Assembly: GCA_963677165.2 (NCBI GenBank)
Contig: CAXXSX010000002.1
Coordinates: 806,001 to 870,000 of the forward strand
From: JAFGXT01 sp963677165
GTDB lineage: Bacteria > Verrucomicrobiota > Lentisphaeria > Victivallales > SZUA-371
DNA: 64,000 nucleotides
Direction of reading: 5' to 3'
Each line of letters opens with the position of its first letter. The stretch's first letter is position 1. Positions 14,918 through 24,065 of the stretch are shown here, piece by piece. The notes below the pieces were generated by a model. That model worked only from the letters and a program-made list of their open reading frames with translations. It made no database searches and was not told the origin of the DNA. The position numbers and the translations under genes were made by a program.

Positions 14918-17178
14918 TTGAACAGAAATTCTTTCACTATATAATTAGAGGTTCGCTCAATTCCGGTTTCACCGTTTCCGTCGGAACTGCGGAATGTCAT
15001 CATTCCGGGTCCGTTGTCATCGCGTTTCACCAGAACATTAATATGAAACGTCCCGCAACTATATTCAACCTTTGTAGCATTATTTTTGCAAAAGGTTTTC
15101 AGATAAGGCATTTGGCAGAAGAAAGAACTTTCTTTTTTATTTTTCGGAATAAAACAAAGAGAAACGCCTTTTTCCGCAGCCGCAAGCGCCGCCGGATTAT
15201 TCTTTGTGTATTTTGATGTTGAAATAAAAAGTTCGGTAACCGGAATTCTCTCCAACAGTTGCTCAAGACCAGCAGAATAATCGCGTCCACTTCCGGCGAT
15301 CACGACTCGGTTGATTTTGCCAACCCCGTTATTCCGCAGATAATTAATAATATTTCCGGCAATCTGTCGATCCGGGACATTTATCACTGTTGCTCCACGG
15401 TTTCCTTTGCCGATCATAACCAGTGCGGCGTTATCGCTTCCACCGCCGGAGAAAACTCCGAGGCGAGGTGGTGTTATCAAAGCGTTGATATGCCAGAACA
15501 TCAGCGTGACCGCCAGCAGGGTTAATGCTCCGGCAAAAATCTGCGGACGAAACGCCGTGATCAACATAACCAACGCAATATAAAACAGCAGAATGGTCAG
15601 CCAGCCGGGCGGAGCAAGTGAAATGGTTGAAAAACAATTGTAAAAGAATACACAAAAGCCAGACATTCCTTCAATCAACCCGTTAAGCAGTGCCGCAAGC
15701 GGAACCGTGAGAAATAATAACGGGGCCAGCAACAATTTTAACGCTCCAAGCAGAAAGATCATCCAGACAAACGGAATAATCAGAAAATTCAGCATTACCG
15801 CCTGGGGAAAATAAAATCCCTGATAGAACAATGTGATCGCACTGCTTGCCAGCCATGCGGCCATACACCCCAGCAATGCCGACATGATTCCAGCAAGGAA
15901 CCGTTCAAGTCGAACTTTAGCCGTTGAACGCAGTTCGCCTGGAATCCAGCGGAGATATTCGCCAGGCAGCGACACCCAGTTGCGGATTGGATTGATTGAT
16001 GCCACCAGCACGGCTACCACTACAAACGAGTACTGAAATCCCACATCGTTCAGGTAATATGGATTATACGCCAGAATCAGGGCCGCCGCCAGAAAGATAA
16101 TATTTAGGCCAGGAGTTTTGTAAAGCATTCCCCGGCATACTGCCCAGATTGAGATCATGATCAGCGTTCTTACTGCCGGAGGATTCATGCCGGTTGTCAA
16201 AACATATAGAAATACGATTGCCGGAACCAGAAAATAACGCAGTTTAAACGGCAGCCAGCGTAACAACCAAAAGATCATCAGCGCCAGCACACCGACATGA
16301 AAACCGCTCACCGTAAAGATGTGAATGGTTCCGGTTTTAATAAATTCCTGCTTGGTTTGATAGTCCAGTCCCTGTTTGCAGCCGAAAATCAAAGCCGCGA
16401 GCAGTTTACGGGGTTCGCCGTCAGGCATCCCGTCGCAAAGGTGTTTCAGCAGAAAATCCCGTACCTGAAGAATACCGCCGGTTAGAGAACCGGTATGATC
16501 GATAATATTTCCTTCGCGAGCATAAAATACCCGGCTGACCCCGCGAGCCTTAAGAAAGCCGTTAAAGTCAAATCCAGATAAATCTCCCGTATTTGCGGAT
16601 GAAACGCCTTTGTCAGTCACCGTGTATTGGATAACTTTGCTGTCGCTGTCTGGCAGAATAAAACTACCGAGCAGGCACAGGTTATCTCCGTAATAGACCT
16701 TTCTGAATTCACGGGGAAACCTCACTGCCAGTTTGCCTGAGGCCTTCTGCCATGTATCGGTGGGAGAATAACGTAGTTTCCTGACCTCACAGAATACCAG
16801 ATTGGGATTAGGAAGCCAGTCGATATTTCCAGCACATGAGGTATCACAAATCTCGACTTGGATTTCTGCCCCGCAATTTGCTCTGCCGATGATCGTCGCA
16901 TAATTGTCCGATGCGGTATGTTGTCTGATCAGCATCGAGCATAACCCAACTGCTAACCCGATAAGAAACCTTACAAGGTTTCGCTTTCCGGTAAAAAATA
17001 TGATGACAGGCAAAACAGCCAGCGGCACAAACAGCAGTAACCAATTATTAATGCCTGGAATGATTCCAGCCAGAATTCCGCAGAGAATGAAAAATGACGG
17101 ATATTTTGCGGACAGTTCCGTCATTTTTCCGACATTAGCACGAATTAAGCTTAAAATATTCCGAAAAACATCCGCCAT
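14914..17178 (-). CDS. comEC: ComEC/Rec2 family DNA-uptake channel with degenerate C-terminal domain
   Basis: ComEC forms the inner-membrane channel for single-stranded DNA in natural transformation. An N-terminal membrane and OB-like region (about 1-220) is followed by the competence domain (about 225-500), with GTIHIFTVSGFHVGVLAL and several membrane helices. The C-terminal region (about 570-730) aligns in layout with the metallo-beta-lactamase-like domain, but the expected HxHxDH-type motif is replaced by AGSGRDYSAGLEQLL. It has thus lost the metal ligands and probably the nuclease activity. It is preceded by a lipoprotein and a PHP nuclease gene and overlaps a GT4 gene. Other competence genes are not in the window. 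Confidence 0.85.
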   Translation of the reverse strand: MADVFRNILSLIRANVGKMTELSAKYPSFFILCGILAGIIPGINNWLLLFVPLAVLPVIIFFTGKRNLVRFLIGLAVGLCSMLIRQHTASDNYATIIGRANCGAEIQVEICDTSCAGNIDWLPNPNLVFCEVRKLRYSPTDTWQKASGKLAVRFPREFRKVYYGDNLCLLGSFILPDSDSKVIQYTVTDKGVSSANTGDLSGFDFNGFLKARGVSRVFYAREGNIIDHTGSLTGGILQVRDFLLKHLCDGMPDGEPRKLLAALIFGCKQGLDYQTKQEFIKTGTIHIFTVSGFHVGVLALMIFWLLRWLPFKLRYFLVPAIVFLYVLTTGMNPPAVRTLIMISIWAVCRGMLYKTPGLNIIFLAAALILAYNPYYLNDVGFQYSFVVVAVLVASINPIRNWVSLPGEYLRWIPGELRSTAKVRLERFLAGIMSALLGCMAAWLASSAITLFYQGFYFPQAVMLNFLIIPFVWMIFLLGALKLLLAPLLFLTVPLAALLNGLIEGMSGFCVFFYNCFSTISLAPPGWLTILLFYIALVMLITAFRPQIFAGALTLLAVTLMFWHINALITPPRLGVFSGGGSDNAALVMIGKGNRGATVINVPDRQIAGNIINYLRNNGVGKINRVVIAGSGRDYSAGLEQLLERIPVTELFISTSKYTKNNPAALAAAEKGVSLCFIPKNKKESSFFCQMPYLKTFCKNNATKVEYSCGTFHINVLVKRDDNGPGMMTFRSSDGNGETGIERTSNYIVKEFLFK

Positions 17179-17190
17179 TTTGATATTTCA

Positions 17191-17568
17191 TCAGGGATAG
17201 AAAACTCTTTTCACCCGGTAAACTCCGATCGGCTCAAACGGTGCCGGAGTGGTTACAACTTCGATACTGTAATTTTTACCAACCTTCCAGACAAATGAGT
17301 ATTCAGTGTTTTCATAGTTGCCGGAAATTTTTGGTCTTTGTTTGTTGATAATATCCGTCTCTTTATCGGTTTCATCGTCAAGCTTTTCGATCGCATATTT
17401 TCGAATTTTCGTCAGCTCAGCAAACGGGTTACGGCTGGCTTCGATTTCCTTTTCGATTTTTTTGCCGAACATAATATTGTCTTTGTCTTCCGAGGAAAGC
17501 TCCCCGGTATTGCAGCCAAAACCGGCCCCTGCAAGAATTACTGCCGATGCAAGTACAACGTTTTTCAT
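17191..17568 (-). CDS. Small lipoprotein of unknown function
   Basis: The N-terminus (MKNVVLASAVILAGAGFGC) is a lipoprotein signal with Cys at about residue 19. The remaining 105 residues are charged, with a helical stretch (SEDKDNIMFGKKIEKEIEA) and a beta-rich C-terminus (YSIEVVTTPAPFEPIGVYRV). No family is recognised. It lies between the PHP nuclease and comEC, 12 bases from the latter, on the same strand, and is probably part of that operon. Confidence 0.7.
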   Translation of the reverse strand: MKNVVLASAVILAGAGFGCNTGELSSEDKDNIMFGKKIEKEIEASRNPFAELTKIRKYAIEKLDDETDKETDIINKQRPKISGNYENTEYSFVWKVGKNYSIEVVTTPAPFEPIGVYRVKRVFYP

Positions 17569-17583
17569 TTGAACGTACCCCTT

Positions 17584-18447
17584 TTAATGAGTTATTGAAT
17601 TTAAATTCGATTTTATTTTAACAAGGCATTCTTTCGGAACCGTTAGCGAACCATCGCCGTTGCCCATGCTGATCAAAGGAAGATTTTTACCATGGTAATC
17701 ACTGCCTCCGCTTAACAGCAAACCATGCTGATCCGCCAGTTCAATAATCGTATCCGTCTGTCTTGTGGTAAATCCCGTATAAAAGCACTCGATTCCATCC
17801 AGACCAAGCGGAACCAGCTTTTTCAATACCCCGCGAACATGAGAACGGGTATATTTGTTCCGGTACAACGGATGTGCCCATATCGCGACTCCGCCGGCAT
17901 GGTGGATCCTTTTAATGGATTCTTCCGGACTAGGCAGCTCGCGCCGGCAGTAGGCCGGCCGGCCGCGCCGCAGACAACGCTCAAAAGCCTCGGCATTATT
18001 CTCAAAGTATCCTTTACGTATCAGTATTGCTGCAATATGAGGACGTCCTATACTGTCGCCGCCTGCTTCCGCCTGCAATTCCTCCATGTTAATTTCGTAA
18101 CCCAGCGAATTGAGTTTGCGCAATATTGTCTCATTTCGCGTATTACGGTTAACGCGAATCTTTTCCAGAAATTCAACCAGCGTTTTATCTTTGTGGTCAA
18201 CAAAAAGTCCGACCATATGAATTTCACGATTCGAAATCGAAGTTGAAATCTCAACCCCTGGAACCGCTTCAACTTTACGCTCTTTTGCCGCAGCTAAAAA
18301 TTCCGGCAAGCCGCTTACGGTGTCATGATCTGTCAGAGCGACAGCCTCAAGTCCTAAAGCTTCAGCATGATCAATTAATTCGGCAGGATTTTCGGTCCCA
18401 TCCGATGCATTACTATGCATATGCAGATCTACCCTTCCCGATCCCAT
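17584..18447 (-). CDS. PHP-domain phosphoesterase, RNase AM/YciV-like
   Basis: The PHP metal-binding motifs are present: DLHMHSNASDG at the N-terminus, ALTDHDTVSGL, GVEIST, AHPL and SGSDYHG. Length and order match the YciV/TrpH group, of which E. coli RNase AM is a 5'-3' exonuclease on short oligonucleotides and 5' ends of rRNA. Similarity alone supports a nucleotide phosphoesterase; the substrate is inferred. The gene is the first of a minus-strand group with the lipoprotein, comEC and a GT4 gene, and diverges from the dksA-like gene. Confidence 0.85.
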   Translation of the reverse strand: MGSGRVDLHMHSNASDGTENPAELIDHAEALGLEAVALTDHDTVSGLPEFLAAAKERKVEAVPGVEISTSISNREIHMVGLFVDHKDKTLVEFLEKIRVNRNTRNETILRKLNSLGYEINMEELQAEAGGDSIGRPHIAAILIRKGYFENNAEAFERCLRRGRPAYCRRELPSPEESIKRIHHAGGVAIWAHPLYRNKYTRSHVRGVLKKLVPLGLDGIECFYTGFTTRQTDTIIELADQHGLLLSGGSDYHGKNLPLISMGNGDGSLTVPKECLVKIKSNLNSITH

Positions 18448-18478
18448 AAATCCCCTTATAAAGTAATTTTTTGTGGTT

Positions 18479-18509
18479 TTGACATAATTATTTGTAAAAA
18501 AGTTACAAT
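18479..18509 (+). promoter_or_regulatory. Sigma-70-like promoter candidate for dksA-like/lspA/miaA
   Basis: TTGACA at 18479 and TACAAT at 18504 are separated by 19 bases, slightly longer than ideal. The site lies in the divergent region and would give a leader of about 130 bases before 18640. Confidence 0.35.
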
Positions 18510-18639
18510 AGAGATGAACTTATTACAAATTAGAGCTTGAAAAATCCGTAAATAAAATTATAATTATAGGCTCTATCAGGGGTTTTGTAGGGTTTTATAG
18601 GTAGTATTTTGGGTTTTAAAAGACAGGAAAATAAAATAA

Positions 18640-19044
18640 ATGGCCGAAGAGAAGAAATTCCCGAAGTTTACCGGGAAGAAAAAGAAGTATTACGAAATGT
18701 TGATGCAGGCTCGGGCTATTGTCCTTAACCAGTTCGAATTTCATTCAGATGAAGCTTTGAATTCAAATGATTCAGGAGAAGCCAAAGGTTTAAGTACTCA
18801 TCTGGGAGATACGGATAATAGTATTCAGAACATGGAGCTCCAGCTCATGAATGAAGAAGGTGACGTAATCTTACAGATTGATGAGGCCCTTGATCGTCTT
18901 GCTCAAGATGAATTTGGCGAATGTATTGATTGTGGCGCAAAAATCCAGGAAGCCAGACTTGAGGTAAAACCTTATGCATTATATTGCATCAAGTGCAAAC
19001 AGATACGTGAACAAAACGACGGAATGAATCCTTACATTGATTAG
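18640..19044 (+). CDS. DksA/TraR-family zinc-finger protein
   Basis: The C-terminal zinc finger (CIDCGAK ... YCIKCKQ) and the preceding helical hairpin match the DksA/TraR family. The protein is 134 aa with a Lys-rich N-terminus, and the segment RLAQDEFGECIDCG is typical of short DksA-like (YocK/YteA-type) proteins. DksA proteins bind in the secondary channel of RNA polymerase with ppGpp; whether this one does is not certain, because the coiled-coil tip lacks a clear DxxDxA motif. The gene overlaps the TTG start of lspA by eight bases. Confidence 0.82.
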   Translation: MAEEKKFPKFTGKKKKYYEMLMQARAIVLNQFEFHSDEALNSNDSGEAKGLSTHLGDTDNSIQNMELQLMNEEGDVILQIDEALDRLAQDEFGECIDCGAKIQEARLEVKPYALYCIKCKQIREQNDGMNPYID

Positions 19045-19621
19045 TTTTCTAAAAAAATCGGAATTTGGCAGTCAGGACGAAAAAAAAATCATTGCTCTGG
19101 CTGCAATAACAGCAATACTTCTTGCTGTTGCCGATCAAGCAACCAAAATGGCTGTTGTCGCCAACTTTAAGCTTGGTGAAAGCATAAAGTTGATTCCCGG
19201 TTTTTTTAATCTTACTTATATCACCAACAAGGGAGCCGCATGGGGCATTCTTCACGGAAAAATCTGGCTCCTCACAATTATTTCTATTGCCGTATTTGTT
19301 ATGATCATATGGAAGATCCGTACTCTTACCGAAGGTTGGAACGAACGATATCTGGCTTTATTTATGATTATCAGCGGCATTATCGGAAACTCAATTGACC
19401 GTATCTGGCGGCGGGAAGTAGTCGATTTTCTCGACTTCCATATCAGCGGTCATCACTGGCCGGCATTCAATGTGGCCGACAGCGCAATCACTGTTGGTGT
19501 TACCATTTACGTCATTTCCATCTTATTTCGAAAAAACCAGCCAGAAAATGCGGATACTTCTGATAAACTAGAAGATGCAACCGATATTCCCACCGAAACG
19601 TCCGCACCAGACAACCAATGA
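19037..19621 (+). CDS. lspA: Lipoprotein signal peptidase (signal peptidase II)
   Basis: LspA cuts signal peptides from diacylglyceryl-modified prolipoproteins in the inner membrane. Four membrane helices are visible, with catalytic Asp residues in GNSIDRIWR and FNVADSAI, and the conserved NKGAAWGI. The C-terminal 25 residues are a polar tail longer than usual. There is no ATG in a suitable place, so the TTG at 19037, overlapping the end of the dksA-like gene, is taken as the start. Translational coupling is likely. miaA overlaps its end by four bases. Confidence 0.9.
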   Translation: MISFLKKSEFGSQDEKKIIALAAITAILLAVADQATKMAVVANFKLGESIKLIPGFFNLTYITNKGAAWGILHGKIWLLTIISIAVFVMIIWKIRTLTEGWNERYLALFMIISGIIGNSIDRIWRREVVDFLDFHISGHHWPAFNVADSAITVGVTIYVISILFRKNQPENADTSDKLEDATDIPTETSAPDNQ

Positions 19622-20541
19622 GTTTTCCGTCTAAAATTCCTGTAGTAATGGGACCCACAGCTTCCGGCAAGACCGCTTTGGCAGTAAAAATTGCTGAACG
19701 CTTTAACGGAGAAGTCATTTCTGCTGATTCCATGCAAGTTTACCGAGGCCTTGATATCGGTACAGCAAAGCCGGATATGGAAGAACGGCATAATATCCCA
19801 CATCATCTTATCGATATTCTAAACATTGGAGAATCTCTAGAGGTTTTTAGCTTTGTCGAGCTTGCCGACCAAAAGATTCAAGAGATTCGTTCACGCGGAA
19901 AGCTGCCGGTTATTGCCGGAGGTACCGGATTTTATCTGAAGGCATTGCTTTATGGGCTGGATCCGCTCCCGGCTGATCCCAAAATAAGGACAGAACTGGA
20001 TCATCAATATGACAGTAAAGAAGGTCATGAGCTACTGAAAAAATTCATGGCGGAACATGATCCGGTAGACCTTGAACGCTGGCATAATAATCGCCGAAAA
20101 CTTATCCGGGCCTGCGAAGTATTCAAAATTACCGGGAAACCGATTACTGAACTTCAAACCATTCATAAGCCCAAACTGCGTTTTCCTGTTGTTTCCCTGT
20201 TTTTAAACTGGGATCGTGAGATTCTAAAATCCCGGATCAGACAGCGTACAGTCCTGATGATTGAAAACGGCTGGATAGAGGAGACGAAAAAAGCGGTTGC
20301 CGCAGGTTTGCTTGAAAGTCCGACCGCGAGACAAGCCATCGGCTATAACTTGATCAGTCAATATCTTGATGGAAAAATGGATTATAACGCATTAATTGAG
20401 CGAATTGCCACGTCTACCTGGCAATATGCCCGTAGACAGCTTACGTGGTTCAGAGGGCAGCATCCTGAGGCGAGAGAGGTCATGATGCCTTATGATGAGG
20501 AACTGCTGCTAAAAGAACTTGCGGCTGAAATCAATAATTAA
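19618..20541 (+). CDS. miaA: tRNA dimethylallyltransferase
   Basis: MiaA adds a dimethylallyl group to N6 of A37 in tRNAs that read codons starting with U. The P-loop GPTASGKT (residues 12-19), DSMQVYRGLDIGTAKP, IAGGTGFYLKALLYG and the C-terminal ARRQLTWFR are all diagnostic. Its length of 307 aa is normal. The start codon overlaps the lspA stop (ATGA), which suggests translational coupling. It ends two bases from the convergent thioesterase gene. Confidence 0.95.
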   Translation: MSFPSKIPVVMGPTASGKTALAVKIAERFNGEVISADSMQVYRGLDIGTAKPDMEERHNIPHHLIDILNIGESLEVFSFVELADQKIQEIRSRGKLPVIAGGTGFYLKALLYGLDPLPADPKIRTELDHQYDSKEGHELLKKFMAEHDPVDLERWHNNRRKLIRACEVFKITGKPITELQTIHKPKLRFPVVSLFLNWDREILKSRIRQRTVLMIENGWIEETKKAVAAGLLESPTARQAIGYNLISQYLDGKMDYNALIERIATSTWQYARRQLTWFRGQHPEAREVMMPYDEELLLKELAAEINN

Positions 20542-20542
20542 T

Positions 20543-20938
20543 CTATTCACTATTTTTTAAAGCAATAAGATTATCCGGCAGCCTTACCGGACGACCATCT
20601 TTATTGATTGAAGCGTGAATCGTATGGCCCGAAACAAGTAATTCGCCGTCACGGCAAACTTCGCAGCAAATCTTAGTTCTTGCGCCTTTCGCTTCTTCTA
20701 CCCAGCCACGCAGAGTAAGAACATCATCGTATCTGGCTGGCATACGGTAACGGCAGGTTGCTTCGATTACCGGGAGCATCAATCCCTGTTCTTCCAGAAC
20801 CCGGTATGGCAACCCGGCTTCGCGCAGAATCTCATTGCGAACACGTTCAAAGTAAATCAGGTAATTAGCGTAGTAAACAACACCCATTTGATCGGTGTCG
20901 GCGTATGGGACCCGGTATTCTGTTTCCGTTACTTTCAT
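20543..20938 (-). CDS. Acyl-CoA thioesterase, YbgC/4-hydroxybenzoyl-CoA thioesterase family
   Basis: This is a single hotdog domain of 131 aa. The motif YADTDQMGVVYYANYLIYFE carries the conserved Asp of the YbgC family. YbgC-type enzymes act on acyl-CoA or acyl-ACP and are often tied to envelope lipid metabolism. Here the gene follows cmk with a one-base overlap at the 3' end of the ribosomal protein/secY transcript, so its expression may track growth. Confidence 0.87.
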   Translation of the reverse strand: MKVTETEYRVPYADTDQMGVVYYANYLIYFERVRNEILREAGLPYRVLEEQGLMLPVIEATCRYRMPARYDDVLTLRGWVEEAKGARTKICCEVCRDGELLVSGHTIHASINKDGRPVRLPDNLIALKNSE

Positions 20939-21606
20939 TACTTCACCCGTGATGTAATAAATTCAACAACTTCTTCAATCGTCATATCAGTAGTGTCGAC
21001 GAATGTCGCGTCATTCGCCTGTTTCAATGGAGCTACAGCACGAGTCGAATCAATGCGGTCTCGCTCGGCGATCTGGTCGGCGACTTCCTGAACCGTGGAA
21101 TTCTCAGGCGTTTCCCCGCCCTGGTTCAAACGGCGCAGTGCCCGGGCATAAGGAGTGGCGGTAACAAAAAATTTATATTGGGCATCAGGAAAAATGACTG
21201 TACCGATATCGCGGCCTTCCATAACAATCAAGCCAAGAGAAGCGAAATGACGTTGAAGTTCGAACAGTCGCGAACGCACTTCCGGCATAGCAGCAACTGG
21301 ACTTACTGAAGCGGTAACTTCCGGAGAACGGATATCACTGTCGGCAACCTGAGAATCGTTAAGATAAATGCGGAATATTCCATCAGGAGCCTTGCGATAA
21401 TCCATGTCCATCGCAGAAAGCAGGGATTCTATTTGCTTGTTATCAGGAGATAACGGGTCAATTCCGTGATTAAGCAGATAAAAAGTAACCGTACGGTACA
21501 TATTACCTGTATTGATATAGGGAATCCCCAGTGTTTCTGAAACCCGGTTGGCAACCGTACTTTTTCCGGACGCTGCCGGACCGTCGATGGCAATTACCTG
21601 CGACAC
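20938..21606 (-). CDS. cmk: Cytidylate kinase
   Basis: Cmk phosphorylates CMP and dCMP to the diphosphates. The P-loop GPAASGKST is at the N-terminus, with the CMP-binding insert region, GRDIGTVIFPDA, and the lid segment RALRRLNQGGE. The 222-aa length is normal. It follows secY by 58 bases and overlaps the thioesterase gene by one base. Its place after secY, where adk or map is common in other bacteria, is a local difference. Confidence 0.94.
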   Translation of the reverse strand: MSQVIAIDGPAASGKSTVANRVSETLGIPYINTGNMYRTVTFYLLNHGIDPLSPDNKQIESLLSAMDMDYRKAPDGIFRIYLNDSQVADSDIRSPEVTASVSPVAAMPEVRSRLFELQRHFASLGLIVMEGRDIGTVIFPDAQYKFFVTATPYARALRRLNQGGETPENSTVQEVADQIAERDRIDSTRAVAPLKQANDATFVDTTDMTIEEVVEFITSRVK

Positions 21607-21664
21607 TGAAGAAAACTCCCTTCGTATATAATACCGTACTTATTTAATTATGCCTGACAGAAAT

Positions 21665-23017
21665 TTAGCGACGTCCGCGCAGTTTCCCTTTTTTAAGAAA
21701 TCCTTCGTAATTTCTCATCGTCAAATGAGACTCCAGCTGAGTTAGAGTATCAAGTACAACCCCAACCATAATCAGCAGACTGGTGCCGCCGAAGAACGAA
21801 GCAATCAGATAAGGAACATTGAAACTGTTGGACAACATCATCGGGAACAATGCCAGAGCAACCAGGAAAATGGCGCCGGCAAAAGTGATCTTACTCATGG
21901 TACTGTCAAGGAAATCGGCAGTAGGAGTACCCGGTTTGATTCCAGGAATGTATGCGCCTTCTTTCTTGAGGTTATCGGCAATCTGAATCGGGTTGAACTG
22001 ATTGGCCACCCAGAAGAAGGAGAACAACAGAATAAGGACACCTTCGATGATGATATAAGTAGTACTGCCGTACTGGAAGTATGTACCAAGCCCCCACGGC
22101 AGGAACGGAGTAACGAATCCGAGCACCTGAGTAATCGCACCAGCGAAGATGATCGGCATAACGTTTGCAAAGTTTACTTTAAGTGGAATGTAAGTTGTTC
22201 CGGCCTGTGCCTGAGCGTTACCATAACCCTTGCGGACAATCTGTACCGGAACTCTGCGCTGACCTTGGGTCAACATAATCGTACCGGCGGTAACAATAGC
22301 AAAGACAATGAACAAAATTAATAAATGTACCGGACGGAATGCCGCACCGGAAAGACTGCCGCCATGAAATGCAAGCTCCCAGAGCTGACTCAGCGCGGAA
22401 GGCATTCTGGCTATAATGTTAATTGTAATGATTAACGAAACGCCGTTACCAATACCGCGTTCGGTAATCTGTTCTCCCAGCCACATCATCACCATGGTGG
22501 TGGCAGTAAGAACAATGATCGTCATGACAATAAAGAACGAATTCGAGGTAAATACCAGCTTCATGGTCGGAGCCTTGAGGCCGATACGGCTCGGATTTAT
22601 CATGGTCATGGCAGCAACTGCGCCCTGGACGATGCAGATAAGAACAGTCAGATAACGGGTGTACTGATTGATCTTTTGTCTGCCCACATCGCCTTCGCGA
22701 GCGAGTTTCTCAAGAGAAGGGATTACCGGCACCATCAATTGAAGAATAATGGAAGCCGAGATATACGGCATGATACCCAGTGTGGCTATAGCAAATTTCT
22801 GAAGCGCACCCCCGCTGAACAGGTCAAACATGCTGACGAATGTTCCGGATGCCGCACTTTTATTGAGCATTGCGAAGTAGTCACTAAGCGCCTGTGGATT
22901 GACACCGGGACATGGAATGTTCGCCGCGAGCCTCACAAGCACGATGATTCCGGCCGTGAATAAGATTCGCGACCTGATCTCTTTTATTTTAAAACTGTTG
23001 TAAAATGCACTAAACAT
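21665..23017 (-). CDS. secY: Preprotein translocase subunit SecY
   Basis: SecY is the channel of the Sec translocon. Ten membrane helices are visible, with FDLFSGGALQKFAIATLGIMPYISASI and the cytosolic loop QGQRRVPVQ; both are SecY hallmarks (each shown here in part). At 450 aa it is of normal length. It follows rplO with a 65-base gap that holds a stable stem-loop, and is followed by cmk. Confidence 0.96.
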   Translation of the reverse strand: MFSAFYNSFKIKEIRSRILFTAGIIVLVRLAANIPCPGVNPQALSDYFAMLNKSAASGTFVSMFDLFSGGALQKFAIATLGIMPYISASIILQLMVPVIPSLEKLAREGDVGRQKINQYTRYLTVLICIVQGAVAAMTMINPSRIGLKAPTMKLVFTSNSFFIVMTIIVLTATTMVMMWLGEQITERGIGNGVSLIITINIIARMPSALSQLWELAFHGGSLSGAAFRPVHLLILFIVFAIVTAGTIMLTQGQRRVPVQIVRKGYGNAQAQAGTTYIPLKVNFANVMPIIFAGAITQVLGFVTPFLPWGLGTYFQYGSTTYIIIEGVLILLFSFFWVANQFNPIQIADNLKKEGAYIPGIKPGTPTADFLDSTMSKITFAGAIFLVALALFPMMLSNSFNVPYLIASFFGGTSLLIMVGVVLDTLTQLESHLTMRNYEGFLKKGKLRGRR

Positions 23018-23040
23018 TATCCCTACCCGTTATAAGGTTT

Positions 23041-23072
23041 CCGGGAATCGGGCAGTTAATCCCGGTTCCCGG
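23041..23072 (-). other. Stem-loop between rplO and secY
   Basis: CCGGGAA-T-CGGG and CCCG-G-TTCCCGG pair over about eleven bases with one internal mismatch, around an eight-base loop. There is no T run, so it is not a standard terminator. It may set the secY level relative to the ribosomal genes by partial termination or RNA processing (inference). Confidence 0.5.
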
Positions 23073-23082
23073 TAATTTGTAT

Positions 23083-23526
23083 TTAAACTTCCTCGCAGGT
23101 TCCGCCTGCAGCTTCAATTTTAGCTTTGGCTGCAGCCGAGAATTTGCGGGCTTTTACCGTTAAGGCTTTGGTGATTTCACCATTACCGAGAACTTTAAGG
23201 TCATACGGTTTTTTACCAATGACACCTTTGCTTTTCAATACTTCCGTGTCAACTGTTTCACCAGCTTCACAAGTGGCTTCGAGTTGAACCAGATTAACGA
23301 TATTGAAAGGTACAGTGCTCGGGCATTTGAATCCGCGTTTCGGCAGACGTCTGAACAATGGAATCTGACCACCTTCAAAATGCGGACGATGAGTGTAACC
23401 GGAACGAGATTTCGCCCCTTTTTCACCGCGTCCAGCAGTACGTCCGAGACCGGAACTATCACCACGACCAACACGCTTACGTGTTTTCTTTGAACCTTCA
23501 GTCGGTTTCAATTCATGTAATTTCAT
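23083..23526 (-). CDS. rplO: 50S ribosomal protein L15
   Basis: The protein matches L15: MKLHELKPTEGSKKTRKRVG, then GRTAGRGEKGAKSRSG and FEGGQIPLFRRLPKRGF. Two ATGs are close together. The second (23526) is preferred because GGGGAT precedes it by about eight bases and the protein then starts as L15 usually does. It follows rpsE directly with no rpmD between them. Confidence 0.95.
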   Translation of the reverse strand: MKLHELKPTEGSKKTRKRVGRGDSSGLGRTAGRGEKGAKSRSGYTHRPHFEGGQIPLFRRLPKRGFKCPSTVPFNIVNLVQLEATCEAGETVDTEVLKSKGVIGKKPYDLKVLGNGEITKALTVKARKFSAAAKAKIEAAGGTCEEV

Positions 23527-23541
23527 GTTCATATCCCCGTG

Positions 23542-24054
23542 TTAGGCAGTTTCAATTCCGCGCTTCGCCAGAACATCAGCCTGTGAAGAAAGCATGTCAA
23601 TCGCTTTCATTGTGGCCTTAACCACATTTACAGGATTGTTTGCTCCAAGTGACTTGGCAAGAACGTCATGAATTCCAGCAAGTTCCAAAACCGCACGCAT
23701 AGAACCACCGGCAATAAGACCGGTACCCTGACTGGCAGGACGCATCAGAACTTTTGCACCGCTGTAACGGGCTTCAACTTCATGAGGCAGAGTTGTGCCG
23801 TTGATCGGAACCTGTACCAGGCTCTTCTTGGCGATTTCGCTGCCTTTTCTAATTGCGTCGGAAACTTCGTTGGCTTTACCGTAACCGTAACCGACTTTGC
23901 CGTCGCGGTTACCGACAACTACAAGTGCGCCGAAACTGAAGTTACGACCACCTTTTACAACCTTCGCACAACGATTGATGCTGATAACGTTCTCTTCGAA
24001 CTCGCTGACAGCAGCATTATCACTGTTGTTATCCATATTGTTATTTTTAGCCAT
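23542..24054 (-). CDS. rpsE: 30S ribosomal protein S5
   Basis: The S5 signature is clear: RCAKVVKGGRNFSFGALVVV, GYGYGKANEV and GSGGT-like loop region TGLIAGGSMRAVLEL. An N-terminal extension of about 20 residues is rich in Asn and Asp. The 170-aa length is normal. It lies between rplR and rplO. Confidence 0.95.
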   Translation of the reverse strand: MAKNNNMDNNSDNAAVSEFEENVISINRCAKVVKGGRNFSFGALVVVGNRDGKVGYGYGKANEVSDAIRKGSEIAKKSLVQVPINGTTLPHEVEARYSGAKVLMRPASQGTGLIAGGSMRAVLELAGIHDVLAKSLGANNPVNVVKATMKAIDMLSSQADVLAKRGIETA

Positions 24055-24065
24055 TCTCTCAGCTC

